Assembly (NCBI GenBank): GCA_051453625.1
Contig: JBOZIK010000001.1
Location: 113,170,287-113,234,286, forward strand
Source of the DNA: Welwitschia mirabilis
Lineage: Eukaryota; Gnetophyta; Gnetopsida; Welwitschiales
DNA: 64,000 nucleotides
Reading direction: 5' to 3'
Under the pieces are notes generated by a model. It made no database searches and had not been told where the DNA came from. It saw nothing but the letters and a program-made list of their open reading frames with translations. Of this stretch, positions 58,991 through 64,000 are shown one piece after another. Made by a program: the position numbers and the translations under genes. Each line of letters starts with the position of its first letter. The stretch's first letter is position 1.

Positions 58991-60440
58991 ACTTAAATTT
59001 TTGGTATCGTTATAATCATTATTTTTTTGAGTGAAACCTTATGGAGTTTATACATTTTATCATGCATTTTTACTTAGGTAGATTTATCATGTCTTCCATG
59101 GAGATTTGCTAGGTTAGAATTTAGGATATATAAGTAGTCTTCTTCATATCCTTGTGTCTATTTTCATTTTGTTTCTCTTTGGTTTTTTAATTTTTTATCA
59201 AAGTAATTTATGCATTTTTGCATCTTCACATAGAGCCTTATCATTTAGTAGCTTCCTTGTTGTTCTTTCATGACATGTATTTCCTTTTAACATTAGAATT
59301 AAATAGAAAATCTTTTATATTTTCTAGGTTTTATGAGATTCCTTGTATCTTTTAGAGTTCTACGCTTTATCTTATTCATATTTTTAGTTCAGGCACATTC
59401 ATTTAGCCCTTATTGTTAGGTTTTAGCCTAGTTAGTATGTTTTTTATAGTCATAGTTTTCATTTCTTTTGAGTTTTCCACTTCATGCTTGTTTTTCATGA
59501 TTCCTTTTCATTACCTATTTTTCCAAGATTTTTAATAAATTCTAATACCTTCATAATAATATTTAACCCTAATTTTCGTGGCTAACATGTTTAGTTTGAA
59601 TTTTTTTTTTAAAGTTCCATCATCCACCTAGTTTTCTAGATGATACAGGTGGATAGTAGTCTGATCTTTTTTTTGAGAGTCATCTTAGGGCTATTGTCTA
59701 AATGATGCAATCAAACGACAGTGCAATAAAATCATGGTACAAACACTTTTTCTTAATTTTTCTTCATTTTCTTATTGTTTTTACTCATTCCTTTGAGAGA
59801 CGACAACTTCCTTAGCCCTTACTAGCACTTTGAATTTTGTCCGAGTCAGATTTGCTTCTAGATTTTCTAGTTTTCAGTGAATTTTTAAAAATGAGATATG
59901 TTTTTTTCTACTCATTTTTTCAATTTTTTATCTTGTTTTTCAGCCTTTTGACATATATTTTTCATGTATGTTAATAAGTTTGTTTGCACTCTTCAATTTG
60001 GAACTTGTGAATTTAATTTTCACTGTGTATTTCAAAAGTTATGGTTAATTGGACGTTTTACAAGAAAACTTTAGGTTTTTATCTTTTACACTTGATTTCT
60101 TGCAAACTATAGGTTGAAACATAGTGGTCCTTTAGGGTAGATTGATCAGTTTGATGTGTTCTATGATTCTACTAAATTATATTTTTCATTTGAGCACTTT
60201 GAATTTTTACCTTATGTGGGGTCCATTTCAACAACTGTTTTTTTCATTTTTTGCATGTTTCAAAATTTTATTCTCACAACTATGTAATATGGAACGTATT
60301 GATACCTTTAGATGGGTAGGATGTATTTTCATCAATTTTTACATTTTTTAAATCGATTTTGGAGGTCATTATTGAGCATCCATGTGATGTATTTAGCTTG
60401 TCTATCTAATCTCACATAATGTTTTTGCATATTTTTGAAT
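58991..60440 (+). other. Long 3' non-coding region of the gypsy element
   Basis: T-rich, with no motif-bearing frame. It contains CATCATCCACCTAGTTTTCTAGATGAT (59619-59644 area), another form of the GATGAC near-palindrome. A 69-codon open frame at 60142-60351 is hydrophobic only because of T-richness. Confidence 0.45.
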
Positions 60441-62002
60441 AAATAGACCTCATAGACATAGAACTAAATAGGCTGAGGCTAAGGACAAAGCCATGGAGTA
60501 GGAGGTGGATCCATTAGTACCACCAGAGATTGAGCATGTAGAGCGCATGCATCCCATGCCTCGACAAGTTAGATCGCTTACAATTTAGACTACCACCATC
60601 CATGTTGAGCACTAATTTAGAGATTTTATAAGTCGTCTAAAGCCTAAGGTTGATTAAAGGCTCTTAGAATTGTAGTTCTATTGGATTTTATATTATACAG
60701 GATGTATTATATGTTTAAGACTAAGGAATTCTATGACACCATGCACATGAAAAGATGATTAAATTCTTGTGGTCATCTTACTGATANNNNNNNNNNNNNN
60801 NNNNNNNNNNNNNNNNNNNNNNNNNNNNNNNNNNNNNNNNNNNNNNNNNNNNNNNNNNNNNNNNNNNNNNNNNNNNNNNNNNNNNNACCAGAGATTGAGC
60901 ATGTAGAGGGCATGCATCCCATGCCTCGACAAGTTAGATTGCTTACAATTTAGACTACCACCATCCATGTTGAGCACTAATTTAGAGATTTTATGAGTCG
61001 TCTAGAGCCTAAGGTTGATTAAAGACTCTTAGAATTGTAGTTCTATTAGATTTTATATTATATAGGATGTATTATATGTTTAAGACTAAGGAATTCTATG
61101 ACATCATGCACATGAAAAGATGATTAAATTCTTGGGGTCATCTTATTGATATGATTGTAGAATCTATATGAGATCACAAGATAGCTATGCTTCCAAACCA
61201 CATTGAAGTAGTTATAGATTTAAGTGGTGTTGGAATCCTACACATTTATTTAGCCAAACGAACAAAAAAGCACTATATATATGATGCAACATTGGATATT
61301 CTGACTGATTTGATGCTAGACAAGTGGGGAGTTTTTATTACTTAGTTGACCCTTGCATATAAAGTATTACACAAAGGGATGATCTACAACATCACTTTAT
61401 CATTTCATGATATTCACATAATTGTCACACATTTGCAGATATTGATAACTTTTAGGTAGGAAGAGAAAATGGATTTACTGACACTTATAGATAGAAGACT
61501 TAGGTCAATAGTTGAGGCATGATAATTATAGACTCTAGGGTATCCATGCCTTCTTTTAGCTTTACTTTAGTGATTTGGGATTCCAGAGCCCCATGGGTAA
61601 GTAGTGCCTTTTACATATTCAGACTTCCACTCACTATCTTTAACACATAAGCATATAGATACCAAGAAAGGCTGAGATACCTCTAGTATAGAGACCTATA
61701 GTTAGAGTTACTTTAGAGCAAATCTAACCCTCCTAATGGAGGTCACTAAGAATATCATAGGTTTTATAGATAAAGGTATCTAGACATTAGAACAAAGGAT
61801 CCAAACAGTTAAGAGGAGAGACCAAAACTCTAAGGAGTAGATATTCGACATGCATTAGTGCATTATATTCATTAAGCAGAGTGTTATAATAGATCTTCTA
61901 GAGGTTGTTCGAGTACAGGGAGACAAGACAGTCAGATCTATCTCTACATCATTATATCTCTATTTCCCTGCTAACTCTAAGAATCCTCCATCTTCTGTCT
62001 GA
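60440..62002 (+). pseudogene. Post-integrase reading frame of the gypsy element (env-position ORF), unrecognised
   Basis: A worn but coherent frame lies between integrase and the polypurine tract. The first part (basic, then VERMHPMPRQVR and FRDFISRLKPKVD) appears twice around a 100-N join (60522-60786 and 60887-61146). From 61067 a single frame (frame 2) continues to TGA at 62000-62002, about 310 codons, broken only by nonsense codons: KTKEFYD, DMIVESI*, MLPNHIEVVIDLSG, DATLDILTDLMLDKWG, MIYNITLSFHDIHIIVTHLQ, MDLLTLIDRRLR, MEVTKNIIGFIDKGI* and a coiled-coil-like QRIQTVKRRDQN. Many Athila and related elements carry an extra ORF here. I see no signal peptide or clear membrane span, and do not recognise the family. 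Confidence 0.55.
60522..61146. repeat. Near-identical flanks of a 100-N gap
   Basis: 60522-60786 and 60887-61152 differ at about ten sites, nearly all transitions, around exactly 100 N (60787-60886). Confidence 0.85.
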
Positions 62003-62540
62003 GCTTGCTGCACATATAGAGTTCATTATGCGATATCGAGGGGAGTGATTTTTTTCATATTTTGTATCTCCCCTTTTATACATTTCTATATTAAAACTCA
62101 TGATTATATACATATACATAAAATTTTGAGTTTAGTATGGTGTACTTATATTTGATTTTTCGTGCTTATCTTTCTTTTCATATGTTACCATGGGGATTGA
62201 TCATATTTGCCATAATCATTTTAGTTATTTACTGTATACTTTAGTAGGTTTTTTTTATCACTAACATATTTACTAATTATCTGTTTAAAAAATTTTAACA
62301 TAAGCTTTTATTTTTTAAGAATTATTTTTGAGCCTGTCATTTCCCTTATTGTCTACACAATGACTCAGATGATGATATGTCTAGTGACTTAATTAGGTGA
62401 AACATTTAGTTTTCTAATTTTACATAATTTAGTCTATATCTTTAATATTTTTAAAAATTCTTTTGAGATAATTTTTCAATACCTTAGTTGTATTTATTAT
62501 TGGATAAGTTGGTTTACAATCACATTTTACTGCTTGGTTT

Positions 62541-62573
62541 TGTCAGGGATTGATAAGGCTAAGTGGTAAGCTA
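62541..62573 (+). promoter_or_regulatory. Polypurine tract of the large gypsy element (decayed)
   Basis: GTCAGGGATTGATAAGGCTA then AGTGGTAAGCTA directly before the 3' LTR. Related copies read AAGTGGGGG at this point. Confidence 0.65.
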
Positions 62574-63647
62574 TGTTGTGCTACCAAGTTGCATGTATTT
62601 GATAGAGTATTTTGAGTAGTTTTATAGGATATTAGATAGGTTTATATTAGATTTCTACAATATTAGAGAACTAATATAAAAGATACAAAAACATGCAGTC
62701 TTCATGATATTTTATAGCATTTAAAGTAGTTCACAATATTTTCTTTTCTTTGAGTAAATGTCTTGCAAACATTAAGGCTAATACATTTCATGGATACCTA
62801 TAAAAATCCTATTATCCACTTCATTGTCTGAATGACTATTTAGATGATAAAATAATTAAGCAAATAAGGATGCTGACTAGAATTAATTTAGTAGATGACA
62901 TGGAATTCTTATAAAGTGGTACATCTCCTGTATTATCTGGACTACTAGCAGAACAACTACTATTATAATGCTTCACTAAACTTCATCTAATTTTTATCAT
63001 TTATCTTTATGTTTTTTCACAATTTTTAGGGTTGTACTTATGTTTATTTGTCTTGTCTATTTGTTTATGAGTCTATTTATCAATAAGTATTAATTCTGCC
63101 CTCGACTCCTGCCTGTCTTCACTTGTACCAGAAATTCTTATGACAAAAGATCAAAGGATTAGAGATCCATTTCTTATAGCTATAGAGAGATGACTTCCTT
63201 TATGTTGGATTGTGCTTTCTTCATTGAGGTGCAGCTCATTTATAACATGGATGTTGGTTCCAAATTAATTCAATAACTCTTTTCTATTTTTTTATGTTTC
63301 TTATATCACTTATTCCTTATATCTTATGTTGCTTTTAAGGGAAAAATTTATCAAGGTTGAGCATTGTAAGTTTAGGTGCATTGTTATTTTTCTTTTTTAG
63401 ATTAACTTTGCATAAGTGTATTTGCATTATTATTTTCTACCTTACATTCTATTTTTGCTATTAAAATATGTAAGTGTTTCTTCTCAAAATTAATTCTCTT
63501 TCTTTTAGCCTAGACCTTCAACAAATTATGGCATTTGGGTTCACTACTATCTATATTAGTGTATTGTGTTGTGTGAAATTTATATTTATTTGTGAATGAC
63601 AGGATCTTCTTAAGAGCATAACATTTGCATAAATATGGATTGCAATA
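62574..63647 (+). mobile_element. 3' LTR of the large Athila-like gypsy element
   Basis: TGTTGTGCTACCAAGTTGC to GGATTGCAATA, 1074 bp without gaps; it therefore defines the LTR length. It aligns with 48448-50328. U3 has a worn TTGTCTGAATGAC (about 62825). The expected terminal CA is TA, a C-to-T change. Flanking pentamers (GGACT before the 5' LTR, GGAGG after this one) agree in three of five positions, not enough to claim a target duplication. Confidence 0.85.
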
Positions 63648-64000
63648 GGAGGATGCAAAACCAAGGTCTAATAATTTAGTCAAATAAAATTATATATCTC
63701 AACCATCCCCTACTAATTTAGCTAAATAAAATTATTTTATAAACTTAATCAAATCTTAACAACTTAATATAAATTCTCATAATGATAAGATTACATTCAA
63801 TTAAGCTAGTTATCTTAGCTAAATAAGATTTTTTTCTCAAATTCAACTAAGCCTTCATATCTTAGCCAAACAAGATTATTCTCCTAAGAGATTACTTTTA
63901 TTGGATTATGTTTTATTAATTGATGTCAAAATAATATTTTTTGTATAGCAAATTTTGTGTATTTTGTATAGAAAATGTTAAGTTATTTGCAAGTTAAAAG
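63648..64000. other. AT-rich flank, nothing recognised
   Basis: Several short phrases of the form TTAG(C/T)(C/T)AAA(T/C)AA(A/G)AT recur irregularly. No gene or element end is seen. Confidence 0.4.

Noticed and set aside
48443-63652. Target site duplication of the large gypsy element
   Set aside because: GGACT before and GGAGG after agree only in three of five bases.
1-64000. Fungal repeat-induced point mutation as the cause of the C-to-T pattern
   Set aside because: The elements are of plant-specific kinds (Athila, Tat) and damage is spread over different families; methylation-linked deamination explains it without a fungal host.

Overview
The window reads as intergenic nuclear DNA of a seed plant. 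It is AT-rich, holds no host gene that I can recognise, and consists mostly of old, broken retrotransposons. Plant origin is inferred from Ty3/gypsy elements of the Athila and Tat kind (one with a tRNA-Asp type primer site), Ty1/copia elements primed by initiator tRNA-Met, L1-like LINEs and tRNA-derived SINEs. The deep decay would suit a large, slowly purged genome such as a gymnosperm, but the sequence does not fix the species.

Layout. 1-7311: the 3' part of an Athila-like gypsy element (protease fragment, post-pol block, polypurine tract, an LTR at 5094-7311) with a second related LTR at about 2957-4695. 7618-8135: a diverged minisatellite of about 67 bp period. 8383-about 11900: a Tat-like gypsy remnant (integrase, 3' region, polypurine tract, LTR start). 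14689-16257: the 3' end of a copia element. 17080-18250 and 20930-23560: two LINE remnants of different type, with one tRNA-like SINE between them. 24402-24607: another SINE.

25300-46176 is a nest. A gypsy element on the minus strand (gag at 45304-44250, pol at 35350-33120, integrase C-terminus at 25960-25300) is split twice. A minus-strand copia element with both LTRs (26031-33107) sits inside its integrase. A plus-strand copia element (about 35359-43979) sits between its gag and pol parts. That second copia is itself interrupted by a small gag-only LTR element (37105-39069) with a solo LTR of the same family beside it (36755-37097). 46422-48300 is a cluster of at least six tRNA-derived SINEs in both orientations.

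48448-63647 is one Athila-like gypsy element with both LTRs, primer site, gag, protease, RT, RNase H, integrase, a post-pol block, a further long decayed reading frame and a polypurine tract. No intact pol gene remains anywhere. Many active-site acids are changed Asp to Asn or Glu to Lys, Cys to Tyr in zinc knuckles, and Gln/Arg/Trp codons to stops. Most of these are G-to-A or C-to-T changes, the pattern expected from deamination of methylated cytosine.

Many runs of N break the sequence. Eight are exactly 100 N and have near-identical sequence on both sides, so several apparent duplications are probably assembly joins. Gap lengths, and element lengths across gaps, should not be trusted.
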